Below are positions 1-11,831 of a DNA stretch of 64,000 nucleotides, piece after piece. Origin of the DNA: Anolis sagrei (lineage: Eukaryota > Chordata > Lepidosauria > Squamata > Anolidae). The position numbers and the translations under genes were made by a program. Position 1 is the first letter of the stretch; each line of letters begins with the position of its first letter. The stretch lies in contig NC_090034.1 in NCBI RefSeq assembly GCF_037176765.1, positions 90,304,000 through 90,367,999 on the forward strand, in the 5' to 3' direction. The notes under the pieces are model-generated. The model was not told the DNA's origin. It saw only the letters and a program-made list of their open reading frames with translations, and did no database searches.

Positions 1-245
1 CTTGCCAAAGGGGTTCCTTAGACCATCAAAAATATGTGTTTTTGGTGAATCTTCTGAAAAGTCCTTCGAACCACCCCCCCCCCCCCAGGGGTCCTGACCC
101 CCAAGTTCAGAATTGCTGATTTGTACTTTAGAATTTATACTTTTTGGCACCACTGCTACGGCTCAGTGCTATAGAATCACAGGAATTATAGTTTGGTGAG
201 GTTCAGCAGTATTCGACAGAGAAGGCTACAGACCTTGTAAAACTA
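1..245 (+). other. Start of window: intron 2 of V2R copy A
   Basis: From about 145 to 250 this aligns with 21520-21640 of copy B, which is intron 2. Bases 1-145 do not align there and include a C-tract at about 68-86; I cannot name them. No exon of V2R is visible. Confidence 0.55.
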
Positions 246-250
246 ATACT

Positions 251-844
251 GAAATGGCAGGAAGAAGGTTTCAGGAAAAGAGACAAAGAGAGTTCCGGAG
301 GTCTAAAAAAAGCATGGATTTATTTCCAGCTGGGACCCTGGAGTGGACTTGCATCCAAAAGCAAACCAGAGCAATGAAATAGGCGTTGACTGTGCCTTTT
401 ATAGATTCCAAATATAAGCAAACAAAGAACATGGTTCTACATACATTAACGTCACTCACTGCATCACCTTAGCATCATAAGAACATCAAATTCTACCTTC
501 CAACATACAAAAGGCATGTGTCTGTGTATTTCCTTCTAGCAGCATCTTACATTCATCAATCAAGGGGCCCACTTTGACCTGTCATGAGGGAGAGGCATTG
601 GCTCCTTCCCTAAAGGAAGGCACTGGGCTTTTTGTACCAGCCTCTGTGGCTTATCTCTCTCTTGGAATGTATAGATAACATGCCTCCCTCTTCAGCCCAT
701 CTCTTGCTGTGCCTGGACGCAGCTTGCTTGTCCATTAGCATTCTTTCTATAGAGAGAGAGAACTTGATTTTTCTATACATTTCAGTGCTTATAAAGTACA
801 TACATAAATCAATAAATATCTATTTTTCCAATATCTCCTCATCA
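251..844 (-). repeat. 3' LTR of the retroviral fossil
   Basis: About 594 bp, matching 4921-5519 along its length. On the minus strand it begins TGATGAGGAG directly after the polypurine tract, contains a TATAAAAGG box near 395-403 and an AATAAA at 319-324. Confidence 0.88.
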
Positions 845-3800
845 ATTCCCCCCTTTAGGTGCTTTAGACTTCCTTTTTAATTTATTTTCAGCCTAATGCA
901 CCTGTTTAACTTCTATTTTGAGAATAATTTCCTTCCTTTATTCAAAAGCATTTACCTGGGGTTGTTCCTAGAACCTGTATTAATCTATGTTGACACCACT
1001 GAAAAAGACTAGGAGGATTTTAAGACTCTTTGGTCTGCCTTTTGCTCTTTTAAGAGTTGAGTAGCAAAACTATAACTTCCTCCTTAATCAATGCAGGCAG
1101 AAAGGAAAATTTTACAATTGACTCAGAATGTTCATATATCTCAAGTTAGCATTTCTCCCATATTGATCAAACACAAATTTGCATGCTTATTGAACCAATT
1201 ACCATCTACTTTCAAAATTGACACACAAATAAACACATATATCACTACAAAGCTCTCATTCTTCTGGAATCTGACTGTATGTAGAGTAACCATTCCCATA
1301 GGTTACAATAAGGCCTAGTTCCGTCTTCTTTCCTCTCCAGTTGTGGGTCTGACAGTGCATGGAGCTTAGACGCTTCCAGGTATGGACTTAAGCTGCAGTG
1401 TCTAGCCCAATCTTCTCATCCTACAGCAGGTGCAGATCTGACAGTACGTTGAACAAGACAGCTTACAGGTTGTGTCTTGTAGTAATGTCTAATCTGAATC
1501 TTCTTTCTGCCAACTTTCTCCATTAGGTTAGAACAACCACAATCCTGTGTTATTTTTAAGCTTTAGTGGGTGTTTTGGATCTAGAATAGCTTGCTAACTG
1601 GGAGCAGCTTGCTTAATTCTACCCCAAGGGAGCAAGGTTTGATTTCTGCTACCTTAACTGCACTAGGTGATGTAAAAATCACGACATAAAGACCTTTTCA
1701 TTTGAGTTGCAAAGTTTCTCATTACCAATCTTTAACCCACACCTGGCTTAAACAAACGAGTAGGGATCAGGTGTATGTGTGGCCTGAACTCATAAGCATT
1801 TGCCATAACTCTTGCAACAATTTCCCAAAGCAACCATGTCCTGTCTCTTTGCCTGGGCCCTTATCTCATGCAATTCCCCTTTGTGACCTTGGGAATGAAG
1901 GAGGGGGCCTCTCATAAGATATTTCAAAAGAAGACAGTCTAATGGTTCTGGAGGGTGGGGGTGCATCTAATATGTACCACTGCTACAACTATGACTTCAA
2001 ATAGTACATTTACACAATGCTGAGTACCTGGGGCAGGCATTGCTCCTGACATGGAGTGTTTTTGGCACAGGTATGACACCTAGCTAAAGCTACAATTGTC
2101 AAGAAGTGAAGACAATCTATGTTTAACTGTCTTTCTAAGAGCTTAGCTAGTGCCATTTTCCTGAAATGACTCATGAGTTCCTCTTACTACCTCCAATGCC
2201 ATGGTTCTGGGGACAATTATTCTTCATCTGGAAAAGCTCACCAAACAGTAGAGTTAGCTGAGTCTATTTCACCATTGTCCTGGGCCCATTGTTGCTCTTC
2301 CTTATTATAGGTGGGCTGCACACTGGGATTGGGCAAGGGGAGAAGGGTAGCCACCTGAAGGGGTCTGGCAGCTGCTTCCTTGGCAGTGGCATCTGCCCTC
2401 TGGTTTCTTCTAGCTACAGGATCCTGCCCTGCTTGATGTCCCTTTAATGCATTACAACCACCTGTTTTGGGACCCATACAGCTTCTAAGAGATGCAATAG
2501 CTCTTCTGAATGTTTTAACTGGTTGGCATGCTGTTGTTAAAGGTCCTTTTTCTTTGTAAAGTTCACCATGGACAAGTAGCACTGAAAATGCATGCTATGT
2601 ATCAGTGTATATGTTAAGTGCATATGAACTCCTTGCAATTGAACATCTGTCAAGTCAGGACAACTGGCATATAATACAGCTATGACGTTCCTCTTGCAGG
2701 AGGAGAGCTAGATTCAAGGTAGTGCATTGCTAAACCTTAATGGAAGGATTCTCACGCAACAGTGCCTGATATTTTAGCATTCTTGAGGTGCTAAGCAACT
2801 GGTTCCTTTGAGTTCTAACAGTCTATAGTTTGAGTTAAATGCCTATTGCTACATCTTCCTTCTTAGCAACATAACGAGTGAAGGATTTAGTTACTTCAGG
2901 CAGGCCTAAAGCTGGTGCTGTCCTCAGCGCAGATTTTATTTGCTGAAAGACAGCATTCTGCTCTTGTGTCCACTGGAAGGGCTCTCTTTCGCGCCCCCCC
3001 CCCTTTGTGACTTGACACAAGGCTTTGCTCATTACATCATAGAGATCCAAATTTTACAGAATTTTGCTGCATCTATGAACTTGCTTCCTTGTATTGGGGG
3101 CTGAGATTTGGCAGATGGCTTGCTTTCGCTCAGTTTCTAGGTTCCTATGACCCTCTTTTTATCTGGAATCCTAAGCTTTTGACTTCAGTTTTTTCATGGC
3201 TGGGTCTAGGAATTGGGTGTTTTCTTCAGACTAACTAGCCAGGCTCCTGTAATCAGCTGTACTATTTCTGGAGGTATGCATTTGGCCATCCCGGGGGGAA
3301 TAGTTTTCTGCCCATACCTCAGGAGTTTCAACATTTCTCCTATTCCTTTTTCTCTGAGCCTTTTTAAACTACTAGCAGCCTCCACCATGGGGCAGGTGAG
3401 GTGCAAAAGGCCTGTTATTTTCTAAAGCCATCTTAGCAAATTCATTTTCTGAAAGAATGCTCTTGCTCTTAATTTGCATAGCCAGTCTCTTCCCAGCAAT
3501 TGAACTGGGCAGTTAGGCATATATATAAAACTGAAGGTAACTTCTTTTGTTGCTAGCTGACATTTTCTTTCTTTCTCTTTCTTTTCTTTTCATTTTTCTT
3601 TCTTTCTTAGGAAACAATGTAGACATTGATCTCCAGTGACTCCCATGACTTTTATGGCTTTCTGAGTTATGGGGGCCACTGGGGTGGTAATCACTGATTT
3701 TTCTTTTCTGCTCTCATGTCTACTAAAAATGTTATTTCTTGGGATCCTAATTCTTTCTAATTCAATGCCCTTGATTCTTTTACAGTTTGGACATTGGTTC

Positions 3801-4920
3801 TGCGCAGGGAGCTGTCCTCTTTCTGGCTCATAACTTCACCCTCTGCTTCGCCCTCTGCTTGGTTCCATTGCCTTAATGCCACTGACAAGCAAACGGCTTG
3901 AGCCTTCATTTGTCACTGTTTATCTCTCTTCTTTTGATCTCTATTAGCAACCACTCTGTTAGCTACGTCTGTTAGAAATGAGTGGCTGTGGACTCACACA
4001 GCAAAGAATCTGAGTCATCTATATCATCATCTGATGGGGAAAGTTTCAGGTATCTTCTATGTAGGGACACTGGGTGGTGTTGGAGGGCTTATGCTGGCTT
4101 CCTGCTGCTGGTGGTTGGAGGGCTGAATTTGCAGGATTTGGGGATCTCCCATCATCCCAGTAGAGTAGGGAGGTGAGGCATTTCTTCCTCAACAGAGTGG
4201 GGCAGGATATGAGATTTGATCTCATCAGTTCCTGCCCAAAATCTACTTTTGCAAAACTTTTGTCAAATCTGGTAACAAATCCTAGCAGGGATTTAAGCTT
4301 GCTTCTGAAGGGCCATCCCATGTTTTAGTCAAACAGACAACTAATACACCAAAGAGGGAAAAAGGAATTGTGGGACCTAACCACACAGCATCTGGGCCCT
4401 TTCATACAAACATTCATTCAATCAATCATGCATTCAGACAATGTACCTAGGCTTTTCCCCAACCTTCTTTCTTATCTCTAGGCAGTCGGTTTCCCTTTTC
4501 TGGCACAGCAAAGCAAAAAACAAAACCCCAAAAAAGTCTACTCGGGACTGCCTTTTTCCAGGTTAATTACTCCTAGGTGGTCACTAGCAAACACAGCTAT
4601 GACCTCTCCTGACGTCTACACTCTTCTAAATGTCCTTTTTTCACATTCATACTTGCCTGATCCATGGTTTTCACAGCCTCTTAGATGAAAGGATGGAATT
4701 TCGTCGGAAGCAGCAGCCCGTCTTCACCTTCCCGAGAGTCGCTCCAGTGCTAAAAAGGCACTGCCAGCCGGATAAAGGGTTGCTGTCAAAAATGATGAAA
4801 CTGGTCTACTGCCCCGAGGAATCTTCAAGGCTTCCCAAAAAAGCACCTTTCTTTAGTCTCATTTTCTGCAAACCTTTTTAAAATCTCCTGCCCACATCCT
4901 CCTGGCTGGCTCACCAAAAA

Positions 4921-5519
4921 GAAATGGCAGGAAGAAGGTTTTAGGAAAAGAGACAAAGAGAGTTCCGGAGGTCTAAAAAAAAGCACGGAGTTATTTCCAG
5001 CTGGAGCCCTGGAGTGGACTTGTGTCCAAAAGCAAACCAGAGCAATGAAATAGGCGTTGACTGTGCCTTTTATAGATTCCAAATGCAAGCAAACAAAGAA
5101 CATGGTTCTACATACATTAACGTCACTCACTGCATCACCTTAGCATCATAAGAACATCAAATTCTACCTTCCAACATGCAAAAGGCATGTGTCTGTGTAT
5201 TTCCTTCTAGCAGCATCTTACATTCATCAATCAAGGGGCCCACTTTGACCTGTCATGAGGGAGAGGCATTGGCTCCTTCCCTAAAGGAAGGCACTGGGCT
5301 TTTTGTACCAGCCTCTGTGGCTTATCTCTCTCTTGGAATGTATAGATAACATGCCTTCCTCTTCAGCCCCTCTCTTGCTGTGCCTGCACGCAGCTTGCTT
5401 GACCGTTAGCATTCTTTCTATAGAGAGAGAGAACTTGATTTTTCTATACATTTCAGTGCTTATAAAGTACATACATAAATCAATAAATAAATACCTATTT
5501 TTCCAATATCTCCTCATCA
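4921..5519 (-). repeat. 5' LTR of the retroviral fossil
   Basis: About 599 bp, the partner of the LTR at 251-844, in the same orientation. The minus-strand sequence just inside it begins TTTTTGGTGAGCCAGCC; I could not assign the primer tRNA with confidence. Confidence 0.88.
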
Positions 5520-5595
5520 ATACTTCCATGGTCCCATAGTATTCAACCATGACAGTAAAAGTAGTGTCTAACTGCATGCATTCTACAGTTTATAT

Positions 5596-5762
5596 CAGGA
5601 ATGGGCAAATTTTGACCCTCCGGGTGTTTTGGACCAACTCCCACAATTCCTAAAAGCCTCAGGCCCTTTCCTTTCAGAGACCAGGAATTGTGGGGCCTGA
5701 GATCAGGAATTGTGGGAGTTGAAGTCCAAAATACCTGGAGGGCTGAAGTTTGCCCATGCCTG
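5596..5762. mobile_element. hAT-like palindromic MITE in V2R copy A intron 2
   Basis: Terminal inverted repeats CAGGAATGGGCAAA and its near complement ending CCATGCCTG. It is flanked by an 8-bp near-duplication (GTTTATAT at 5588-5595, GTTTAGAT at 5763-5770). Copy B lacks it at the aligned site (about 21698). Confidence 0.8.
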
Positions 5763-5864
5763 GTTTAGATGCATTCCCAGTCTATGATCTAATCACAGCA
5801 ATAAATATCTTGCTGAATCCTTGCTGTACCAACTTATCTGACAATTCTTTCTGTGTCCACACAG

Positions 5865-6671
5865 ATCATTTATGGCCCCCATGACCCCATCTTCAATAAT
5901 CAAATTGAATTTCCCTCCTTGTATCAAATATACTCAAGTGATGAACTTCATCTTGTGGGCATAATCCAGTTGCTTCTGCACTTTGAGTGGACATGGATTG
6001 GACTTTTTGCCGCAGCATATGGCAGAAGTGGGAGCCTCATCCATAAATTAAAAATGGAAATGGAGGAGAATGGGATCTGTCATGAATTTCTATTTTTCTT
6101 TGATAATCCTTTAGCATTTTTCAATGAACTGGAACAGAAAGACCAAGAGCTAAGGAGGTCATCATGCAAAGTGGTGTTTGTGTATGGTGATATCAACTTC
6201 CTCTCAATAATATACTTGCAAACAAAGGGGATATTGGCAGGGAAAGTGTGGTTGACCACAGCGAAGTGGGACACTAATCTGCATTTAAGAGCAGGACAAT
6301 TTTCTGGTGCTTTAACCTTTGTATCCCATCAGAAAGAGATTTCAGGATTCCGGCATTTTCTCCAGTCTGTGACTCTGAACAAATATCCTGATGATGTTTT
6401 CATTAAGAGTTTCTGGAGCCAAGTATTCAACTGCAATTTGCCTCCTCCCTATTCATGGCCTCTACAGCTTGGAATTAGGTCATGCAGTGGTCAGGAGAAA
6501 TTGGATGGCCCCTCTGTATCCCATTTTGAGATGAACATGAGCCCCCTGAGTCACAGTATCTTCAAAGCAGTTTTTGTGGTGGGCAAGGCACTGCATTATA
6601 TTTATTTGGATAGATCAAAGCAAAAAAAGGGGAGAAATATTCTGAAACCTGGGAACATCCCTCTCTGGCAG
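5865..6671 (+). CDS. V2R copy A exon 3 (ligand-binding lobe)
   Basis: 269 codons in phase 0, opening with residues [20 protein letters not shown] after a cacag acceptor and ending at a CAG before GTGAGT. It covers most of the Venus-flytrap domain, including the family's [12 protein letters not shown] and [11 protein letters not shown] segments. It has the same length as copy B exon 3. Confidence 0.93.
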
Positions 6672-9600
6672 GTGAGTCCTTTCACCTTGACAACAACAAG
6701 ATTGTCACACAATTGCTTGAGTCACCTTAGTAAAGGTAAAGGTTTTCCCCTGACATTAAGTCCAGTTGTGCCCGACTCTGGGGGTTGGTGCTCATCTCAA
6801 TTTCTAAGCCAAAGAGCCAGTGTTGTCCATAGACACCTCCAAGGTCATGTGGCCAGCATAACTGCATAGAGCGGTGTTACCTTCCCGCTGAAGTGGTACC
6901 TACCTATTGATTTACTCACATTTGCATGTTTCCAAACTGCTAGGTTGGCAGAAGCTGGTGCTGACAGCGGAAGCTCATACCGCTCCCCGAATTCGAACCT
7001 GCGACCTTTCAGTCAACAAGTTCAGCAGCTCAGTGGTTTTACCCATTGTGCCACCGGGGCCTTGGAGGCTCCCAAAACAGAAATAAAAACAGAATTTCTG
7101 TATGGCGTATTTGAAACTTGCCCAAAACCAAGCTTCATGTTGTCTGAAAGTTGCAGTTTAAAAAAATGCTTAAGAATCGTCTTTTAGCTTCTGAACCTGC
7201 TTCCATCTAGCTTTCTTGACCATTACATGCATCAAACCCCTGCTCTGCACCTGGAGAGGGGCAAATGGAGGGATGTGATGCTCATCGTGCTCTGCAAACT
7301 CTCGACCATTTCTCTCCCTTGACAGTCCTGTAACTGCCAGTTCAAGAAAAAGGGTTTGTATTTGCAAATCCCATTGAAATCTGAAGGCATTCAATAAGAC
7401 TTACCACCTCATCTGACGGGCTGATTTGACTGCTGTATGTTGCTTGCTCTTTACTTTCAACATGGACCCATTACACGACACATGTGTACTTACAGCTGGG
7501 CTCTGTGCTGAAAGGGGAGAGCAAGCTGTATATGCCACGGCAGTGGCAACATGGGAGGCTTCCTATGTTGCCTTTGGATCGATGGGAGGAAGTTGGCTGG
7601 TGATGCTTCCCCTCATGGGATGGGATCCCAGGATAATCTGTCGGGGGTGCTTTGAATGTGATTTTCCTGCTTCTTAGCAGGGGTTTGGACTGGATGGCCC
7701 ACAAGGTCTCTTCCAACTCAATGATTCTATGATTCTATAACCGGCTTTCATGATCCTTGCCCCTCTTGGCTGATTGTTCAGGGAAGAGATACTCGTACAG
7801 TTAGATTTCAAAAAACAACAAATTATCAATCGGTCTCTGCAGGAAGGGAATTTTCCACACTGTTTAAAAGAAGTAGCCAGACCACTGCTGAAAAAGCCCT
7901 CCCTAGATCACTTGGACCTTGATAACTACAAACCAGTGTCTAACATACCTTTTCTGGGAAAGGTGATCGAGAAGCTAGTTGCTTCCCAACTCAAGGCAAT
8001 CTTGCATGACACATGCTTCCTTGAGCCATTTTATACTGGCTTCAGAGCAGAATATGGAGTTGAAGACTGCTATGGTCTCCTTAGTAGATGATCTCCAGCT
8101 CAACACTGACAAGGGGTGTTTGTCCCTGTTTGTGCTTCTAGATCTCCCAGTGGCTTTCAAAATCACCAACCATAACATCCTTCTGGAAAACATTTTTTTT
8201 TGGGGGGGGGGGTGCATTTTAGGTCCTTATTAGCATTACATGAAACACTGAGAGATCATCTGGAGACATGGGGCAAGGTGCTATCAGCATGCTCATGACC
8301 CCCAAATATATTTCTCCATGCCTTCAAAAACCGATTCGGCTAAGGATAGTGTGTTTCCACTGAAAGGATGCCTGGAGGAGGTAATGGACTGAATAAAGAC
8401 AAGGTGAACTGAGACAGTTATGTTCACCTTAGTGGATGATCTCCATCTCAACACTGATAGGGGGAGTTTGTCCCTGTTGGTGCTTTTAAATATCTCAGCA
8501 CTTTTGATACCTTTGACTGTGCTGGTACGGCTGTACCAGGAGCTCCAAATTTATTTGCTTTGTATTAAATGTTTGCTTGCAGCCCTGGGTTTCAGGGACT
8601 TTGCAGATAGGTGGCTTCCTTTGGTTGCAGTCATAGGGCAAGTCACCTATCCATCATCATTAAGTTTTGGTTCCGCCCCTTGCTCAGGGCAATTGGGAAG
8701 GGAAGGGAACCATTTTTTAGTCAGTCTCAACAAGGAACAGGACATGTGCAAGCTCCCCCTGTACAAAAGCTTCAACCCTTAAGACTTTCCGGGGGGAAAC
8801 AGTCTTAAGAGCATCAAGACTTTCTGGGGGGAAACAGTCTTAAGAGTCTACCAGTTCGACCTGGTAGCGGAGCCCACATCAGTAAGGGTTAGATTACAGT
8901 CAGCCTGGGAGAAGTTAAAAAGGGGATTTTCCATTTAAAATAAAGAAGAAGTTATTCAAGACAGTTGCCTGTCCTTCGTGGGCAAAATTAGGAAGTCACC
9001 AGTTGCATAAAGCTTGGAAGCATTTGTTTAGCTTTATTGAAGACAAGAAAAGTTTCTGTTAGATTGTTCATTAATAAAAGACTTCTGTTATACTTCACAA
9101 GCCATCTAAAGTTCATTTGTGGTGGAAAACCTCTGAGAACTTCTCCTTGGGCCCCCTGGCTTCCCGCTGGGCAAAGGTTGCAGGTCCTGTTCTAAAGGAA
9201 ATTCTTTACAGGCCCAGTGCGCAACAGAACATTGACCATGGTATCCTCTGGAATGCCTGAGGTGGGAGGAGGGTTAGAATTGGAGGCACAATGGTTCTGA
9301 TTGTACCTCTCAGGAAGGTTCCAAGAGGGTGTTGGCCCTCAGAAAGGGAGCTATGTGGCATCCCACAAGATGACATCCTCTTCCCCAATGCTTTTCAACA
9401 TTTGCATGAAACCATTGGGTGAGATTATTAAGAGGCGTGAGACAGGGTGCTATCAATATGTTGTTGATACCAAAATATATTTCTCTATGCCTTCAAAAAC
9501 ACACTCAGCTAGGGATAGTAAGTCTTTTCTGAATGAATGCCTGGAGGAGGTAATGGATGGATGTAGGAAAACAAATTGAAACTGAATCCAGACAAGATAG

Positions 9601-11831
9601 AGGCAGCTTCGCCCCATGGAGCAGACACTGATCTGGCAATATAGGAAGTGTCTACGTGACTACGCATGCTCCTCACTTCCCTTCATGTGATTGTCCTGCT
9701 AGTTGGCGAAGCAATGTGAGGCGAGATGAGGGCTCTACGTCTCGCCCTTAAGAGGAGTGCTGGGGGCGGCCATGTACTAAGGCCATAAGAATCCTCCTAA
9801 CCTAGGGATCAAGGTGTATCAACCAGTTCTGGATGGGGTCACACTCCCCCTGAAAAAACTGTGTTTGCAGCTTGGAAGTGCTCTTGCTAAAATATGAGTT
9901 TTACAAAAAAAAAAATTAAAAATTTTGAATCCTTAACCCATTGAAGGCATTTTTTGAAACAATGGGGTTTGGACACTTCATAATACACAATGCACACTTA
10001 TATTCTTTATTATATTCAGATGCACTGGTTCCTTAAAAACATACTTTACAACAAAACTACCGTGGAAGATGCCATTTTTGATGGGAATGGACACATGGTA
10101 ACTTACAATATTTTGAATTGGTTCCTGTTCCCCAACAACTCCTTTCTCAGCGTGAAAGTTGGGGAAGTGAACCTTGGCTCTGCAAAAAATCACAGTATTG
10201 CTATTTATGAAGAAATGGCCTTATGGAATAACAAATACTTCCAGGTAAGTCATGTTGTATAACTTCGTAATTATTGATATTTTTAGCTTATTTTAAAATT
10301 CAAAGATTGACTCTCTTCAACCAAAGTGGGTTTTGGGTGGGATAGAATGATCCAATTATTGAATTGTCCTTAAAATATAATAATGCATCAATCAAACAAA
10401 ACAAAATAGTTACCCATGAACCAGCTCAAACTAAAATGCAGTGTTAGAGATCAACTTGAATTCCCCATAAAATGAAGCATTTTACTTGGCAGCTGAAAAG
10501 CATAGGACAGTGATGCTCGGGAAGTGTCCATGAGAAAGGAATTCCAATATTCTTTTGCTCTTACATCTTCATTACATGTTTGTTTTACCAAAGTACTCAG
10601 AAACCTTTGTACATGGTTCGGTTGTTATGGGAGCCATTTCAATTAAAAATGCGCTACAAAAATGATTGCTTTATATATATTTTAATTTTTCTCATTAAAT
10701 CTGCATAGCCACCACATTCTGTCTGCAGCCATAAATGTTCACCTGGGTTCTGGAAGATTCCTTTGAAGGACAAATCCAAATGTTGCTTCCAGTGCATTGA
10801 ATGTCCTACAGGAAAAATATCCAGTATGCCAGGTAGGATAGCCCTTGGATAGATTGCCAATATTTCAGCCAAGAGAAATGCACAAAGGCAAATAGATAAA
10901 AGTGTCCTCTGATTCGTGTTTTCTAGATATGGATTATTGCGTGGATTGCAAAAAGGACCACTATCCAAACAATGGAAGAAATAAATGCATCCCAAAAAAC
11001 ATCACCTTCCTTTCCTATGTGGAACCTTTAGGAATTGCTTTAGCTTTCACTGTGTTATTTTTTTCATTCTTATCTGCGTTAATATTAGGAAACTTTATCA
11101 GATGCAGAGAGACTCCCATAGTTAAAGCCAACAACCGGCAGCTCAGTTATGTCCTCCTCTCTTCCCTCATACTTTGCTTCCTCTGCTCTTTGCTCTTCAT
11201 TGGACGACCAAGTAAAACGACCTGCCTTCTTCGCCAGGTAGCCTTTGGGATCATTTTCTCTGCCTCTCTTGCTACAGTCTTGGCCAAAACCATCACCGTG
11301 ATTCTGGCCTTCAAGGCCACAAAGCCAGGCAGTGGTGCACGGAAATGGCTGAGACCTAGACTTTCATACTTCTTTGTGCTGGTCTGTTCTCTCATTCAGG
11401 CTGTGATTTGTATTGTGTGGTTGGGAACCTCCCCTCCATTCCCAGATGCGGATTTCTACTCGGAGCCTGGACACATCATCCTGGAGTGCAATGAGGGCTC
11501 ATCCATTGCCTTCTATTCCATTCTGGGCTACATGGGTGTCTTGGCTTTGGTGAGCTTCATTGTGGCTTTCCTTGCCAGGAAGCTGCCTGATGTGTTCAAT
11601 GAAGCCAAGTTCATCACTTTCAGCATGTTAGTTTTCTGCACTGTCTGGGTATCCTTCATCCCAGCCTACCTCAGCACCAAAGGGAAATATATGGTGGCTG
11701 TGGAGATCTTCTCTATATTGGCCTCCAGTGCTGGACTACTTGGCTGCATCTTTTTCCCAAAATGTTATATTATTTTACTCTATCCAGATAAGAACCAGAA
11801 ATCACATTTAACCAACAAACATTTCCAGTGA
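5865..11831 (+). CDS. V2R copy A, type-2 vomeronasal receptor (exons 3-6; 5' part outside window)
   Basis: Class C G-protein-coupled receptor of vomeronasal sensory neurons, expected to bind peptide or other non-volatile chemosignals through a Venus-flytrap ectodomain. Four exons are visible: 5865-6671, 10020-10244, 10709-10832 and 10927-11831, each with AG acceptors and GT donors. Exon lengths of 807, 225 and 124 bp equal those of copy B, and phases join without a stop (686 residues in the window). Order is ligand-binding lobe, lobe end, cysteine-rich NCD3G segment, seven transmembrane helices with the family's [10 protein letters not shown] near the C-terminus, and stop TGA at 11829-11831. 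No lesion is seen in these exons. By comparison with copy B, exons 1-2 should lie left of base 1, so whether the whole gene is functional cannot be judged here. Intron 2 carries an antisense retroviral fossil. Confidence 0.93.
6731..7059 (-). mobile_element. tRNA-derived SINE in V2R copy A intron 3
   Basis: Reverse complement of the common SINE of this window: tRNA-like head with box-B-like GGTTCGAAT (near 6998) at the right end and the TAAGTCCAGT...GTAAAGG tail at the left. A short duplicated CCTTRG flanks it. Copy B has an empty site near 22660. Confidence 0.82.
7636..7740 (+). mobile_element. CR1 LINE 3' end fragment
   Basis: Carries the CR1 ending: GTGCTTTGAATGTGA, GGACTGGATGGCCCA, CTCTTCCAACTC and a repeated ATGATTCTAT tail. 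Only the last 100 bp are present. It is absent from the aligned part of copy B (near 23170). Confidence 0.82.
7785..8405 (+). mobile_element. L2-clade LINE fragment in V2R copy A intron 3
   Basis: Encodes [20 protein letters not shown] and [17 protein letters not shown], close to the reverse transcriptase of the intact L2 at 37-40 kb. The frame is broken and there are internal gaps and a G-tract. The same fragment is at 23205-23780 in copy B, so it was there before the duplication. Confidence 0.78.
8418..8517 (+). mobile_element. L2 LINE fragment, left of solo LTR
   Basis: A second short run of the same LINE segment (GTGGATGATCTCCATCTCAA). It is cut by the LTR at 8518 and resumes at 9232 with ATTGACCATGGTATCC. 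Confidence 0.65.
8513..9236 (+). mobile_element. Solo LTR, retroviral fossil
   Basis: A 714-bp block 8518-9231 begins TGTGCTGGTAC and ends CAACAGAACA, flanked by a 5-bp duplication TTGAC (8513-8517 and 9232-9236) inside an L2 LINE. It has an AATAAA near 9073 and an internal short repeat of CAGTCTTAAGAG at about 8799-8845. No internal retroviral genes are present. The family cannot be assigned by eye. Confidence 0.72.
9232..9620 (+). mobile_element. L2 LINE fragment, right of solo LTR
   Basis: Continues the interrupted LINE and encodes [16 protein letters not shown], matching [16 protein letters not shown] of the intact L2. It aligns with part of 23930-24130 in copy B. It is frameshifted and not coding. 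Confidence 0.72.
10020..10244 (+). CDS. V2R copy A exon 4
   Basis: 75 codons in phase 0 ([20 protein letters not shown] at the start), bounded by a tattcag acceptor and CAG|GTAAGT donor. It encodes the end of the ligand-binding region with the NSFLSVKVG motif typical of V2Rs. Confidence 0.92.
10709..10832 (+). CDS. V2R copy A exon 5 (cysteine-rich, NCD3G)
   Basis: The 124-bp exon is the usual V2R size for this position and leaves one base to the next exon. It encodes [16 protein letters not shown] and a CCFQCIEC cluster, the cysteine-rich linker that couples the flytrap to the membrane domain. It is too short to stand out as an open frame. Confidence 0.92.
10927..11831 (+). CDS. V2R copy A exon 6 (seven-transmembrane domain)
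   Basis: The exon starts after gttttctag; AT joins the G of exon 5 to make Asp. It encodes the last NCD3G cysteines, seven hydrophobic helices (class C, 7tm_3 type) and a short cytoplasmic tail. Bases 11451-11627 are identical to copy B although the flanks differ, see findings. Confidence 0.94.

Larger units (their letters stand above)
246..5524 (-). mobile_element. Endogenous retrovirus fossil, antisense in V2R copy A intron 2
   Basis: Minus-strand provirus with LTRs at 4921-5519 (5') and 251-844 (3'), flanked by a 5-bp duplication ATACT at 246-250 and 5520-5524. A polypurine tract lies at 845-859. Pol-like peptides include FQWTQEQNAVFQQIKSAL near 2.9 kb (reverse transcriptase side) and a GHQAGQDPVARRNQRAD segment near 2.4 kb (RNase H), so the order fits pol read on the minus strand; a gag-like segment lies near 4.1-4.3 kb. 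The protein style is gammaretrovirus-like (class I). The internal part is only about 4.1 kb and no env is recognisable, so it is a shortened and broken fossil with many breaks. The LTRs differ at roughly 3 percent, which suggests an age of the order of ten million years, depending on the rate assumed. Confidence 0.85.

Noticed and set aside
11147-11395. Minus-strand frames inside V2R exon 6 (also 25644-25892)
   Set aside because: Shadow frames of the conserved receptor exon; both copies have them because the sense strand is conserved.
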